Shown: positions 8,714 to 17,943, counted from the first letter of the stretch. The stretch: 64,000 nucleotides of DNA from JBBIOU01 sp037443205 (GCA_037443205.1 JBBIOU010000001.1:124001-188000), one strand, 5' to 3'. The notes: a model not told the origin generated them from the sequence alone. Numbers and translations are program-made.

Positions 8714-9344
8714 TAAATTAATTCCGGTAATTACATGTTTATGCTTTACTTGTGTTGCACAATGCCAATATGAACCATTGATGCAATACAGCGAAAAAAA
8801 ATATCAAGTAAGTAATAACCTCAACAAATCGCACCCCAACGACACGGTACACTCCCCTAAAAAAGCTGCCGTTTTTTCGGCAATATTACCCGGGTTAGGT
8901 CAAGCCTACAACCGCAAATACTGGAAAATACCGATTATATACACCGGTTTAGGTACAGCAGGGTGGTTTATTTATAACAATCATAAAAATTACCAATTAT
9001 TTAAAAAAGAATACCTCTATCGCATAAACAATAATTTACAAATACAAAATGAAGATCTATCCATATACAGCGAAGACCAATTAAGAGTACTATTAAATCA
9101 ATACCATCGCTGGAGAGATTTTTCGATTGCTGCTGCCGTGGTAGTATATACTTTAAATATAATTGACGCCCTGGTTGATGGCTATTTATGGCGTTTTGAT
9201 GCTGATGACCAAACACTCTCTTTTAAGCCCGGAATTACTTTCGATAACACATCTGCTTTTTATACTTCATTCAATATAAGCTATAACTTTGCAAACTCTT
9301 TTCATAAAAAAAAATATGAACATCGCTTTATTAGGTTACGGTAA
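8706..9344 (+). CDS. DUF5683 domain membrane protein
   Basis: A 212-residue protein of the DUF5683 type common in Bacteroidota next to parAB and dapB. It has an N-terminal signal-like segment (about 5-19), then the conserved core KKAAVFSAILPGLGQAYNRKYWKIPIIYTGLGTAGWF near 52-89, which resembles the membrane-anchoring P-G-x-GQ-x-YN element, a second hydrophobic segment near 140-157 (IAAAVVVYTLNIIDALVDGYL), and a beta-rich tail. The function is unknown. It overlaps parB by 8 bp and dapB by 29 bp, so it is embedded in a tightly coupled operon. Confidence 0.75.
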   Translation: MYNKLIPVITCLCFTCVAQCQYEPLMQYSEKKYQVSNNLNKSHPNDTVHSPKKAAVFSAILPGLGQAYNRKYWKIPIIYTGLGTAGWFIYNNHKNYQLFKKEYLYRINNNLQIQNEDLSIYSEDQLRVLLNQYHRWRDFSIAAAVVVYTLNIIDALVDGYLWRFDADDQTLSFKPGITFDNTSAFYTSFNISYNFANSFHKKKYEHRFIRLR

Positions 9345-10029
9345 AATGGGGAAAACAATAGAAACCATTGCCCTGCAAAGAGGACATCACATTGTATTTA
9401 TTGCCCATTCAAAAAACAGCAACGAAATTTCACAAAATATCAAAAAAGCAGATGTTGCCATAGAATTTACCAATCCACACGCTGTTATGCAAAATATTGA
9501 ACACTGCTTTGCAGCCAATGTACCGGTAGTAGTGGGAAGCACCGGCTGGAACAATCATATTGAAAAAACCAAAGAAAAATTTGAAAAACACGGCAGAACG
9601 CTGCTTTATGCCTCAAACTTTAGTGTGGGTGTAAATATTTTTTTTGCCATCAATAAAAAACTGGCCGAACTAATGAATCAACAAGAAGCATACAATGTAA
9701 AAATAGATGAAATACACCATACCCAAAAACTTGATAAACCCAGTGGTACCGCAATAACCATTGCAGAAGACATCATAGCAAAAATCAATCGCAAAAAACA
9801 ATGGGTTTTAGATAGTAATGAGACAAATGATGCTGTTAACATTTTTTCACATCGCCAGGATAATGTACCGGGCACACACATCGTTACCTATCAATCAGAT
9901 ATAGACACCCTTGAAATTAAACACACGGCACATAACCGCCAGGGCTTTGCTCTGGGAGCAGTAATTGCAGCCGAATGGTTAAAAGATAAAAAAGGCGTCT
10001 TTACCATGAACGATGTATTAAATATTTAG
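9316..10029 (+). CDS. dapB: 4-hydroxy-tetrahydrodipicolinate reductase
   Basis: DapB reduces the tetrahydrodipicolinate precursor in the lysine and meso-diaminopimelate pathway, supplying peptidoglycan. The protein is 237 residues with the nucleotide-binding MNIALLGYGKMGKTI at the N-terminus and the catalytic/substrate motif EIHHTQKLDKPSGTA near 132-146. A longer frame opens at 9289, but the ATG at 9316 places the Rossmann strand right at the N-terminus as in other DapB proteins. The 5' end overlaps the DUF5683 gene by 29 bp. The signal peptidase genes follow after 28 bp. Confidence 0.94.
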   Translation: MNIALLGYGKMGKTIETIALQRGHHIVFIAHSKNSNEISQNIKKADVAIEFTNPHAVMQNIEHCFAANVPVVVGSTGWNNHIEKTKEKFEKHGRTLLYASNFSVGVNIFFAINKKLAELMNQQEAYNVKIDEIHHTQKLDKPSGTAITIAEDIIAKINRKKQWVLDSNETNDAVNIFSHRQDNVPGTHIVTYQSDIDTLEIKHTAHNRQGFALGAVIAAEWLKDKKGVFTMNDVLNI

Positions 10030-10057
10030 TAACTTTAATCAACAATCAATTATTACC

Positions 10058-11662
10058 ATGGAATTTATCCCACACATTTTACTCTACTCTTTAATCATCA
10101 TCTACTTTTGGGCATTGCCTAAAATATTTGCCAAAGCCGGCATAGAAAGCTGGAAAGGCTATGTGCCATTCTATAATGTAATTGTATGGACAAAAATTTG
10201 TAAAAAGCCCTGGTGGTGGGGTTTAATTTTACTCGTGCCCGGTGTAAACTTACTTATGCTTTTTGTATTGAATGTTGAACTATCCAGAGCATACAACCTA
10301 AGAGGATTTTCAAACGAAGCCAAAATTGTTTTTCTTCCCTGGCTGGTTATCCCTAAAATTGCAAACGACCCCAATATTAAATATGTTGGACCTATCAATT
10401 ATAAAGACAAAGCATTTAAAAAATCTTTTCTGCAAGAATGGTTTGATGCTATAATTTTTGCCGTAATTGCTGCTACCGTTATACGCACATTTTTTTTAGA
10501 AGCCTACAAAATTCCTACTCCCTCTATGGAAAAAAACCTGATGGTAGGCGATTTTTTGTTTGTAAGCAAAATAAGTTACGGTCCCAAATTACCCAATACT
10601 CCCTTTACATTTCCCTTTACACACAATACTTTGCCTTTTGGCGATAATATTAAAAGCTATGTAGAAATTTTTACACTGCCTTATTTTCGCCTGCCCGGCT
10701 TAGGAAGCATAAAAAGAAACGATGTAGTAGTTTTTAATTTCCCTGCCGGTGATACCGTTTTACGATTTAACCCCAATATTACATACTATACCCAGTTAGA
10801 CGGTGAAGCATGGATAACCTATGCCAATCAAACCGGGGGTACCAAATATGGTTTTGAAAAAGAAAAAGAGAAGTATAGAAAAATGGTTAGAAATGCTTAT
10901 CTCATGCAAGACTTTATCATTACTAGACCCGTTGATAAAAAAGATAATTACATTAAACGCTGTGTAGGATTACCCGGTGATACCATTTATATTATTGATC
11001 GTCAATTATTCGTTAACGGAGTTAAATCAGGAGATACTGAACTGATGAAATTTAAATATTACGTAAAAAGTAATAATAAACCTTCGATAGACCGATTAAA
11101 AGAAAAACACGATATCAGTGATTTTGATTCGGATATAATTTATTTTGACAATGACAGTGTTTTAGAAATTACCCTCACTCATCAGGAATATCTTGAATAT
11201 ATAAATAAATACGGACAACAAAACGTAATAGTAAAAAACAAACCTAAAGGATACTATTTACAAAATTACAACAAAGAATATTTACCTATTTTCCCCAACG
11301 ACATAAAATATGATTGGACCGAAGACAACTTTGGGCCGCTCTACATCCCTAAAAAAGGCAGCAGCATTGAGTTAAACCTGAATAACCTGCCCCTCTACAG
11401 AAGAATTATACAAGTGTATGAACATAATGATTTACAGATAAAAGACAGCGCAATATATATCAACGGAAAGGAAACTAACCAATATACCTTTAAACAAGAT
11501 TATTATTGGTTGATGGGAGACAACCGGCACAACTCTGCCGACTCCCGATTTTGGGGGTTTGTTCCTCACGATCATGTAGTAGGTAAAGCCGTGTTGATAT
11601 GGTTTTCGAACGGACCCAGCGCAGGTATCCGCTGGAACAGAATATTCAAACGCATAGAATAA
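10058..11662 (+). CDS. lepB: Signal peptidase I with extra N-terminal membrane domain
   Basis: A 534-residue signal peptidase I, about twice the length of E. coli-type catalytic cores. Residues 1-100 form an extra hydrophobic domain with three membrane segments, like the DUF5684-type region seen in Bacteroidota. A further membrane segment (about 130-147) precedes the S26 peptidase domain. The catalytic serine is S156 in TPSMEKNLMVGD and the general-base lysine is K300 in YIKRCVGLPGD. The C-terminal box E is YYWLMGDNRHNSADSRFWGFVPHDHVVG. It cleaves signal peptides of exported proteins, including T9SS substrates. It is followed 1 bp later by a second, shorter homologue. Confidence 0.93.
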   Translation: MEFIPHILLYSLIIIYFWALPKIFAKAGIESWKGYVPFYNVIVWTKICKKPWWWGLILLVPGVNLLMLFVLNVELSRAYNLRGFSNEAKIVFLPWLVIPKIANDPNIKYVGPINYKDKAFKKSFLQEWFDAIIFAVIAATVIRTFFLEAYKIPTPSMEKNLMVGDFLFVSKISYGPKLPNTPFTFPFTHNTLPFGDNIKSYVEIFTLPYFRLPGLGSIKRNDVVVFNFPAGDTVLRFNPNITYYTQLDGEAWITYANQTGGTKYGFEKEKEKYRKMVRNAYLMQDFIITRPVDKKDNYIKRCVGLPGDTIYIIDRQLFVNGVKSGDTELMKFKYYVKSNNKPSIDRLKEKHDISDFDSDIIYFDNDSVLEITLTHQEYLEYINKYGQQNVIVKNKPKGYYLQNYNKEYLPIFPNDIKYDWTEDNFGPLYIPKKGSSIELNLNNLPLYRRIIQVYEHNDLQIKDSAIYINGKETNQYTFKQDYYWLMGDNRHNSADSRFWGFVPHDHVVGKAVLIWFSNGPSAGIRWNRIFKRIE

Positions 11663-11663
11663 T

Positions 11664-12671
11664 ATGTTCAAATACTTCAAAAAGCCTGCTATTATCCAAT
11701 GGCTGAAAGCTTTTTTTTATGCGTTCATTATCCTCATTCTTTTTAGAACATTTTTTTTTCAACTATATATCGTTGAACACGATTCCATGCATAACAATAT
11801 TTTAAACGGTGATTTTATTTTAGTGAATAAATTAGCTTATGGACCGAGATTCCCCATTACTCCTATATCTATACCGTTTACAAATTTATACCTCAACTGG
11901 CAGTTACCCTATATGAGATTACCGGGTTACAGCAACATTAAACAACACGACATTATAATATTTAATAACCCTTCGGACGACAACATGGCTATTGACAGAA
12001 AATCTAAAATGATAAAAAGAGTAATAGCACTACCCGGTGATACAATAGCCATCATTAACGACAGTGTATTTGTAAATAGTGTATTTACCAAATGTAATTA
12101 TGCATTTTATGATTATATGATTAACTGCCCCGAACAGGATTTTAATATCATTAAAAATAAATATGATGTTGAACAATATAAAAAAATAAACAATAATGTT
12201 TATCTGTTATCAATTACTCATCAACAATTTAAATATATCCAGCAAGACGGTTATAAACCGATAAGAGTAATTGAAAACACAAACATTCATATTGACAATT
12301 ATTTTCCGCAAAATGGAAATAATAATCTGCACAACTTTAATAAAATTATAGTTCCAAAAAAAGGCACTGTTATATATATTAATACCTCAAACATAAAATA
12401 TTATGAACGCATAATCGGCACATACGAAAAAAATATTGTTAAAATTAGTCACGATAGCATTTATATCAATCATACCTATACCGATAAATATCAATTTGAC
12501 TTGAATTATTATTTTGTATTAGGCGATAACAGAAGTAATTCTGTTGATTCAAGACATTGGGGTTTTTTACCTGAAGATCATATTATCGGAAAAGCGATGC
12601 TTGTACTTTTATCCCTTGATAAAAAAAATAATACCATCCGATGGAACAGAGCATTTAATGGCTTGCCATAA
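11664..12671 (+). CDS. lepB: Second signal peptidase I
   Basis: A 335-residue S26 signal peptidase that begins directly with a membrane segment (about 16-35) and lacks the extra N-terminal domain of its neighbour. The catalytic S41 (EHDSMHNNILNGD) and K118 (MIKRVIALPGD) are both present, as is the C-terminal YYFVLGDNRSNSVDSRHWGFLPEDHIIG. It should therefore be active. It starts 1 bp after its paralogue, consistent with tandem duplication followed by divergence. Asn content is higher than in the neighbour. The gene ends convergently with the LpxL-like gene, 37 bp away. Confidence 0.92.
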   Translation: MFKYFKKPAIIQWLKAFFYAFIILILFRTFFFQLYIVEHDSMHNNILNGDFILVNKLAYGPRFPITPISIPFTNLYLNWQLPYMRLPGYSNIKQHDIIIFNNPSDDNMAIDRKSKMIKRVIALPGDTIAIINDSVFVNSVFTKCNYAFYDYMINCPEQDFNIIKNKYDVEQYKKINNNVYLLSITHQQFKYIQQDGYKPIRVIENTNIHIDNYFPQNGNNNLHNFNKIIVPKKGTVIYINTSNIKYYERIIGTYEKNIVKISHDSIYINHTYTDKYQFDLNYYFVLGDNRSNSVDSRHWGFLPEDHIIGKAMLVLLSLDKKNNTIRWNRAFNGLP

Positions 12672-12708
12672 TAAGTATAATTTAAAATTCAGCATTTGCT
12701 CTTTGCGT

Positions 12709-13584
12709 CTAATTGGGTTTTGTATGCTTCCATCTTTTATGGCTCCACAACCATATTTCCGGACATTCTTGTATATCCATTTCTAATTTACGTATATGCA
12801 ATTCGGATATTTGCCCTGCATGTGTTTGTGCCGGCTCCTTTATTAATTCTTCTGCATATATGGTGTAATATCCTCTTCGCATTCTTTTTACCTTAAAATA
12901 TAAAACAGGTAAATTTAACTTTTTTGCAATCAGTTCTGTGCCCCAATAAACCGGAGTATCCTGGTTTAAAAATTTTGTCCAATACGCATTTTCGGGTGGC
13001 GGTGTTTGATCGGCAATAAAAGCTGTAGCGTTGATTTCATTACGACATTTTATCATTTCTTTGTAAGCATCTTTCATGGGTATTAATCTAACACCAAAGC
13101 GGGTTCGCATATTATAAATTAGCTTATTGAAGTATTTATTTTTGATAGGATGATATAAAACATATAAAGGCTGTTTACATAACAGGCTGAAAGTGTTTCC
13201 TGCCCATTCCCAATTTCCGTAATGCCCCAATACAATTAATACACTTTTTTGCTCGTTAAAATACTGCTGCATTAAACTTAATGCCTGATTATCCAGTTGG
13301 CAACGTTTTAATAACGTATTTTTAGAAATTACTAAGGTTTTTAATGTCTCCAGCAATAAATCGCACAAATAGCGGTAAAATTTTATTTCTATTAATTTTA
13401 TTTCTTTAGCATTTTTATCGGGAAATGATTTTTGTAAATTTCTATTTACGGTTTTTCTTCTGTATCTTACTACATAATATAATACTATAAAAAGCAAATC
13501 GCTTATTACATACAGTACCGAAAATGGCAACCATGCCAGTATATAAATAAAAGGAAGTGTAACAAAATACACAATTGCTTGCAT
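12709..13584 (-). CDS. LpxL/HtrB-family lysophospholipid acyltransferase
   Basis: A 291-residue inner membrane acyltransferase of the lipid A biosynthesis family, which adds secondary acyl chains to lipid A or related lipids. It has an N-terminal membrane segment (about 3-30), the catalytic H-x4-E box as HYGNWEWAG near 120, and an FIADQTPPPENAYWTKFLNQ stretch near 190 typical of the family. Two ATGs are adjacent at 13587 and 13584. I chose the second because the TATATTTG box then ends exactly 4 nt upstream, as at several other genes here. Acyl donor and acceptor are not predictable. Confidence 0.88.
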   Translation of the reverse strand: MQAIVYFVTLPFIYILAWLPFSVLYVISDLLFIVLYYVVRYRRKTVNRNLQKSFPDKNAKEIKLIEIKFYRYLCDLLLETLKTLVISKNTLLKRCQLDNQALSLMQQYFNEQKSVLIVLGHYGNWEWAGNTFSLLCKQPLYVLYHPIKNKYFNKLIYNMRTRFGVRLIPMKDAYKEMIKCRNEINATAFIADQTPPPENAYWTKFLNQDTPVYWGTELIAKKLNLPVLYFKVKRMRRGYYTIYAEELIKEPAQTHAGQISELHIRKLEMDIQECPEIWLWSHKRWKHTKPN

Positions 13585-13588
13585 CATT

Positions 13589-13596
13589 CAAATATA
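13589..13596 (-). promoter_or_regulatory. Predicted -7 box of the LpxL-like gene
   Basis: TATATTTG on the minus strand, 1 nt before the ATG at 13587 and 4 nt before the ATG at 13584. The position favours the second ATG as start. Confidence 0.45.
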
Positions 13597-13604
13597 ATAC
13601 AAAT

Positions 13605-13636
13605 AAAAATGCCTCCATTAAGATAACGGAGGCATT
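13605..13636 (-). terminator. Rho-independent terminator after the OmpA-family gene
   Basis: A 9-bp inverted repeat with core GCCTCC / GGAGGC and an 11-nt loop. On the minus strand it is followed by a T-rich run. It lies 18 bp beyond the OmpA-family stop and just upstream of the LpxL-like gene, separating the two units. Confidence 0.7.
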
Positions 13637-13653
13637 GCATAAAATTATTCTAT

Positions 13654-14826
13654 TTATTTTTTAATTTTAAACTCTACTCTTCTGTTTTTTGCTTTTGCCA
13701 GTTCTGTATCATCTGTACTTAATGGTTTTTTATCATCATGTACTTTTATGTACAACCTGCCTTCGGCTATACCACCTTTTACCAAATGTTTTTTTACTGT
13801 TTCCGCACGTCTTTTAGCTAAATCTTTTGCCCGTGCATCATCAGGATTTTTTTCTAACACTTTAAGTTCTGATTTCTCACTGTGAGCATTTATTTCAATA
13901 GCCATATCGGGATTGGCATTTAACACATCAATCAGAATATTCAAATTTTTAATACCATTGGCATTTAATTCAGTGCTAAGATTTTCAAAATATACTGTAG
14001 ATTGTTGCTCTACTTTCTCTTCAACGGTAAACTCTTTGTTAGAGGCATACTGCTCATTGTAAACAACTTCGGCCTTTTCAACTTTATTGCCTCTTTCGCA
14101 TTGACATTCTTCAATGCTGTCTAACTGAAAAACCGATACCTCATCAATATAATAATAAGCAATAGCTACTTGGGTTCCTTTCATGTTTTTGGGTTTATCA
14201 ACCTTATCGGTTTTTGTTTCTTTGGTAGGCGAAAAATTACCGATGGTTAAAAACTTTTCTCCGCCCTGGGCTGTATATACACCACAAACAGTTTCAAAAT
14301 TATAAGTTCCGTTAAGTATTTTATTTTGGCTGTTTTTAACGTGTGTTTCTATCAGCAAAGATTTTTTTTCTTCCGTATTATAATCTCTTTTTGAAAGGTG
14401 TGCTCCTATATTATTGCACGAGTATTTAGAAAGTTCGGCCAAACTAACTTTGAACTGCACACAATACTTAACCCCTGACTTTAAAGGCGCCAGCAATTCT
14501 GTTTGCAAATAAGTTCTGGGTTGCTTATCGCCAAAGCTGTATGCAACAATACCGGCATAATTTTTACCTTCCTGGGTGTTTTCGTGCCCCATGTAATTAT
14601 CGGGTATAGAAATTGTAGGCTCTTTTGCACCGGCTGAAAACAAATCGGCAGCCTCGCCTGTGGGCGACTTCCAGTCGCGGGCTGCTTCAATTTGTTTGAT
14701 TTTTTTAAGCTTTGCATTGCCGTTCATATACTCAAATCCCGGATTCTTTACCAGGTTTTTGTCTTCTTGCGCCTGAACCGAATAAATTGCAGTTATAAGC
14801 GCTAAAACTGCTAATTTTGTTTTCAT
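13654..14826 (-). CDS. OmpA-family envelope protein
   Basis: A 390-residue exported protein. The signal peptide MKTKLAVLALITAIYSVQAQ is followed by an N-terminal beta-sandwich-like domain beginning NLVKNPGFE (about 25-235), a motif usual in galactose-binding-like folds of Bacteroidota. The C-terminal OmpA domain (about 270-390) has the peptidoglycan-binding pattern: INAHSEKSELK, RRAETVKKHLVKGGIAEGRLYI and NRRVEFKIKK. It likely ties the outer membrane to peptidoglycan. An ATG 15 bp upstream (14841) is in frame but lies inside hemE and would lengthen the signal peptide; 14826 is preferred, directly after the hemE stop. Confidence 0.85.
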   Translation of the reverse strand: MKTKLAVLALITAIYSVQAQEDKNLVKNPGFEYMNGNAKLKKIKQIEAARDWKSPTGEAADLFSAGAKEPTISIPDNYMGHENTQEGKNYAGIVAYSFGDKQPRTYLQTELLAPLKSGVKYCVQFKVSLAELSKYSCNNIGAHLSKRDYNTEEKKSLLIETHVKNSQNKILNGTYNFETVCGVYTAQGGEKFLTIGNFSPTKETKTDKVDKPKNMKGTQVAIAYYYIDEVSVFQLDSIEECQCERGNKVEKAEVVYNEQYASNKEFTVEEKVEQQSTVYFENLSTELNANGIKNLNILIDVLNANPDMAIEINAHSEKSELKVLEKNPDDARAKDLAKRRAETVKKHLVKGGIAEGRLYIKVHDDKKPLSTDDTELAKAKNRRVEFKIKK

Positions 14827-14827
14827 T

Positions 14828-15856
14828 TTACTTAATTTCATATTCTTTAATTGTATTTATAAAACATTTTACATTTTCGGGATTGGTATCGGGATAAACA
14901 CCGTGCCCGAGGTTTGCAATATGTCTGTAGCCTTCAAATTTACGTAACATTTTTAAACTTTGGGCCTTTACTTGATCAAAATTGCCATATAATGCACATG
15001 GATCCAGATTTCCCTGTATTGTTTTGTTGTTACCAATAATACTTCTGCTTTCCTGCATATCCATGTTCCAATCTATTCCTATCGTATTACAATTGAGTTG
15101 TGCAATTTCTTTACGGGCAAAAAATGCGCCTTTTGCAAACACCGTAACAGGCACTTCGGTAATAGCATCACATATTTTTTTAAGATATTGCACTCCAAAT
15201 TCCGAGTATTGTTCGGGACTTGCAAAACCTGCCCACGAATCAAATAATTGAACAACATCAACACCGGCTTTTACCTGCATTTTTAAATAAGCAATTGTGG
15301 TTTGGGTTATTTTATCTAATGCTTTATGGCAAAGAACCGGTTGGGTATATAACAATTTCCGTGCCTTAGAAAATGTTTTAGATCCTTGCCCTTCGGCAAT
15401 ATAACTGAATAAAGTAAACGGGGCGCCTGCAAAACCTATTAACGGAACCCGGTTGTTTAGCCCTTGTTTAGCTAATTTAATTGCCTCAGCCACATAATTT
15501 AGATTGTCATAAACATCGGGTATATTTAATTCATTTAATGATTCCTCGTTTTCAAATTTTTTTTCAAAAACAGGCCCCTTATTTTCTTCCATTGCGTAGC
15601 TGAATCCCATCGCATCGGGGACAACCAATATATCCGAAAAAATTATGGCTGCATCTACATCAAGAATATCTACCGGTTGTATGGTAACTTCTGCTGCTGC
15701 TTCCGGTGTTGCTATAAATTGCTTAAAATCTTTAAATTGTGCACGCACTTGCCTGTATTCTTTTAATATCCTTCCAGCCTGCCGCATTAACCACACCGGG
15801 TATCTGTCTGTTTGTTCTCCGCGAATTGCTTTTAGCAACCTGTCATTTTTTATCAT
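14828..15856 (-). CDS. hemE: Uroporphyrinogen decarboxylase
   Basis: HemE converts uroporphyrinogen III to coproporphyrinogen III in haem synthesis. The 342-residue length is typical. The N-terminal signature YPVWLMRQAGRILKEYR is at about 19-35, with the conserved IIFSDILVVPDAMG near 70-83 and GFAGAPFTLFSYIAEG near 142-157. The last stretch contains GHGVYPDTNPENV. It is the first gene of a unit with the OmpA-family gene. A TATCTTTG box ends 4 nt before the ATG, suggesting a leaderless transcript. HemW, another tetrapyrrole-related gene, is elsewhere in the window (37.3 kb). Confidence 0.96.
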   Translation of the reverse strand: MIKNDRLLKAIRGEQTDRYPVWLMRQAGRILKEYRQVRAQFKDFKQFIATPEAAAEVTIQPVDILDVDAAIIFSDILVVPDAMGFSYAMEENKGPVFEKKFENEESLNELNIPDVYDNLNYVAEAIKLAKQGLNNRVPLIGFAGAPFTLFSYIAEGQGSKTFSKARKLLYTQPVLCHKALDKITQTTIAYLKMQVKAGVDVVQLFDSWAGFASPEQYSEFGVQYLKKICDAITEVPVTVFAKGAFFARKEIAQLNCNTIGIDWNMDMQESRSIIGNNKTIQGNLDPCALYGNFDQVKAQSLKMLRKFEGYRHIANLGHGVYPDTNPENVKCFINTIKEYEIK

Positions 15857-15860
15857 TAGG

Positions 15861-15868
15861 CAAAGATA
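15861..15868 (-). promoter_or_regulatory. Predicted -7 box of hemE
   Basis: TATCTTTG on the minus strand, perfect TAnnTTTG match, 4 nt from the hemE ATG. Confidence 0.5.
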
Positions 15869-16058
15869 AAAAATATAATTAATAAGGTATAAGCACTTTA
15901 AAACACAATGTGCTTTAATCTTAAGCTTCCAAGTATATCGTAAATATAATGCATTATACAGCTTACAGCGCTCTATTTACTTTATTTACGCAAAATATAT
16001 AATCATTTTACACCTTAACTATTTATTAATTAACACTAAAGTAGAACAATACAGAAAA

Positions 16059-16421
16059 CTATAATTTTTCTTTAATAAGAATAAAATTATGAAATTCTGT
16101 ATTAATAATAACCGTATGAAAATAACTTATGTATTTATAACCCAACATAAATAAATAGTTCATTAAATCTACTTCATTGTTAAATATTATCAACTTTCCA
16201 TCTTCATTTGTTATCTGTACTGTATTTGAATCTTCAAGATTTTTTATCTTACCATACAAGCTATGGGTTGTAGATTTACCTATATCAATTGACAGTCTCG
16301 ACTCACTACCACTAGCTTTTTTTGCATAACTTACACGTATGATTACACATTCAGCAGACTGAGCGCTAATTTGACCTATTATAAAAAAATTTAGCAGCAA
16401 AGAAAAAATTCTAATTTTCAT
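16059..16421 (-). CDS. Small secreted hypothetical protein
   Basis: A 120-residue protein with a clear signal peptide (MKIRIFSLLLNFFIIGQISAQ) and a small mature domain of about 98 residues, beta-rich by inspection (RLSIDIGKSTTHSLYGKI, KLIIFNNEVDLMNYLFMLGYKYISYFHTVI). I do not recognise the family. The ending (LGYKYISYFHTVIINTEFHNFILIKEK) resembles short Bacteroidota periplasmic proteins with a late hydrophobic strand. The flanking spacers are AT-rich and hold no other gene. Coding potential is supported by the signal peptide and the open frame only. Confidence 0.6.
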   Translation of the reverse strand: MKIRIFSLLLNFFIIGQISAQSAECVIIRVSYAKKASGSESRLSIDIGKSTTHSLYGKIKNLEDSNTVQITNEDGKLIIFNNEVDLMNYLFMLGYKYISYFHTVIINTEFHNFILIKEKL

Positions 16422-16546
16422 ATTATAAATGTATTATTTAATATCAATTTTATCAATATATACAAATTGAGAACATAGATAAAACACCCTGATATTATAA
16501 CAAAATTCATTGTGAATGTAATTAATCTTTAATTTAGAGTAAGTTT

Positions 16547-17155
16547 TTATAATTTAAAACTAAATCCTCCGTGTATAATTGCTCCTCCTGAAACTCCTAA
16601 CTCCATAAATAAGCCAAAATAGTCAGTAATAAAATACCTACCCCCTACTGAAAGGCGAAATGCAAATGGTATTAAATTTAAAGTTGTGCTGCCATCGTAA
16701 GTAGGATCATTAGATTTCCAGGTAAATTTTGAATTTCTATATCCTGCAGAAATAGTAAAAAAACCATCAAATTTATCGCTGCCCCCAAAGTGAATAGAAA
16801 AACGCGGCATAAACCTTAATCGGTTTATATTAAATTCATAATTATAAATAATAGAAGAATTGGCTGTGTCAGTATCAGACCAGGTAATATGGTTAGAAGA
16901 ATATTGCACATCCAACCCAAACCCTATTTTATTAGACATCATGTAATCGAATCTAATTCCTGTTGGACCAACCGATCTTGATTTTGCACTGCTATTATCA
17001 GTTATCGATTTTAAAAGCGAAGCAGTTATAGTTCCAAAACCATAATAAGGTTCTATTATTACATTGCCCTGTTCAACAACTTGACAATTAACTTTTTGAA
17101 CTCCTGTTAATAGTATTGCAAAGCTTAGAATTGATTGAGTAATTATTTTTTTCAT
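16547..17155 (-). CDS. Outer membrane beta-barrel protein
   Basis: A 202-residue exported protein: signal peptide MKKIITQSILSFAILLTGVQKVNC, then alternating amphipathic strands typical of small eight-stranded barrels (GIRFDYMMSNKIGFGLDVQYSS, FMPRFSIHFGG, FFTISAGYRN, IPFAFRLSVGGRYFITDYFGLFMELGVSGG), ending in an aromatic-rich terminal strand GGFSFKL. This is the general Bacteroidota porin-like family; no ligand can be inferred. The frame is open 12 codons further upstream, but the ATG at 17155 places the signal peptide correctly. Confidence 0.78.
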   Translation of the reverse strand: MKKIITQSILSFAILLTGVQKVNCQVVEQGNVIIEPYYGFGTITASLLKSITDNSSAKSRSVGPTGIRFDYMMSNKIGFGLDVQYSSNHITWSDTDTANSSIIYNYEFNINRLRFMPRFSIHFGGSDKFDGFFTISAGYRNSKFTWKSNDPTYDGSTTLNLIPFAFRLSVGGRYFITDYFGLFMELGVSGGAIIHGGFSFKL

Positions 17156-17244
17156 AAGAAACTTTTTTAATTTTAATACACAAACATACAAAATAATATA
17201 TGATAATTTTTTTTTTATAACGCGTAAATAATTGTTAATTTATT

Positions 17245-17252
17245 TAATTTTG
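17245..17252 (+). promoter_or_regulatory. Predicted -7 box of the lipoprotein gene
   Basis: TAATTTTG, a perfect TAnnTTTG match, 27 nt before the ATG at 17280, giving a leader of about 20 nt. An oligo-T tract lies upstream; no clear -33 element. Confidence 0.45.
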
Positions 17253-17279
17253 CCCACCTAACCTAAAACTTTATAAATT

Positions 17280-17861
17280 ATGAAAAAACAATTTTTAGCC
17301 CTTGTAGCTGCTGCTACATTACTTGCCTCATGTGGCGGAGGTGGAGTTTCTGAAGAAACAAAAAAAACATTAGCAGATTTTGAAGCGCAATGGTCCGCAG
17401 CCGAAAAAGCTGCCGGTGAATTTGGAACAGCTTTGGATGCAGAAATTGCTGCACGTGCCGAAATGAACATGACTGTAGCCGATTCTATCAAAGGAAACGC
17501 TACCGCAGAATGGCTGGCTAAAGCCGATTCTATTGCCGGTGTTTGCAAATCTCATACCGATCAATTAAATGAATACAAAACTACCTTAGATGCATTTTTA
17601 ACCACTTGGAAAGCTGATAGTCAAGCTTGGGCCGACTGGAAAGCTAAAGTTGAAAAAGGCGAAGTGAAAGAAGAAGACGTTAAAAAAGCCATGGAAGATT
17701 GGAATACAAAACTTAACAATGCTAAAACTTCTGTTGAATCGTGGAATGCAGCGCTTACCGAAAATAAAACTGCCTGCGAAGCCAGTTGCAAAGCTTTTGA
17801 TGAAACCGTTGCCGCAATTGCTGCTGCAAAACCCGAACCTAAAGGAAAAGGTAAAAAATAA
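17280..17861 (+). CDS. Helical coiled-coil lipoprotein
   Basis: A 193-residue lipoprotein. The signal MKKQFLALVAAATLLASC carries a lipobox LASC with the acylated cysteine at residue 18, followed by a GGGG spacer. The mature part is acidic, Ala/Lys/Glu rich and helical, with regularly spaced Trp (AQWSAAEK, TTWKADSQAWADWKAKVEKG, AMEDWNTKLNNAKTSVESWNAALTENK), suggesting a three-helix bundle or coiled coil, and ends in a basic KGKGKK. I do not recognise the family. It is monocistronic, bounded by its own promoter and a strong terminator, and its higher GC and regular codon use suggest high expression. Confidence 0.75.
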   Translation: MKKQFLALVAAATLLASCGGGGVSEETKKTLADFEAQWSAAEKAAGEFGTALDAEIAARAEMNMTVADSIKGNATAEWLAKADSIAGVCKSHTDQLNEYKTTLDAFLTTWKADSQAWADWKAKVEKGEVKEEDVKKAMEDWNTKLNNAKTSVESWNAALTENKTACEASCKAFDETVAAIAAAKPEPKGKGKK

Positions 17862-17883
17862 TTTAATATCATTTATTTGTCTC

Positions 17884-17917
17884 ATACCCCTTTGCTTGCG
17901 CAAAGGGGTATTTTTTT
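17884..17917 (+). terminator. Strong rho-independent terminator
   Basis: A 12-bp perfect stem (arms 17884-17895 and 17900-17911, core TACCCCTTTGC) with a 4-nt loop, followed by six or more T. It lies 22 bp after the lipoprotein stop. Confidence 0.9.
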
Positions 17918-17943
17918 GCTCCTATTTAACAACATAATTTTTT

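Noticed and set aside
15857..16058. Possible RNA gene or small ORF in the spacer upstream of hemE
   Set aside because: Only an AAGCAC/GTGCTT stem and AT-rich sequence; no tRNA fold, no conserved frame.
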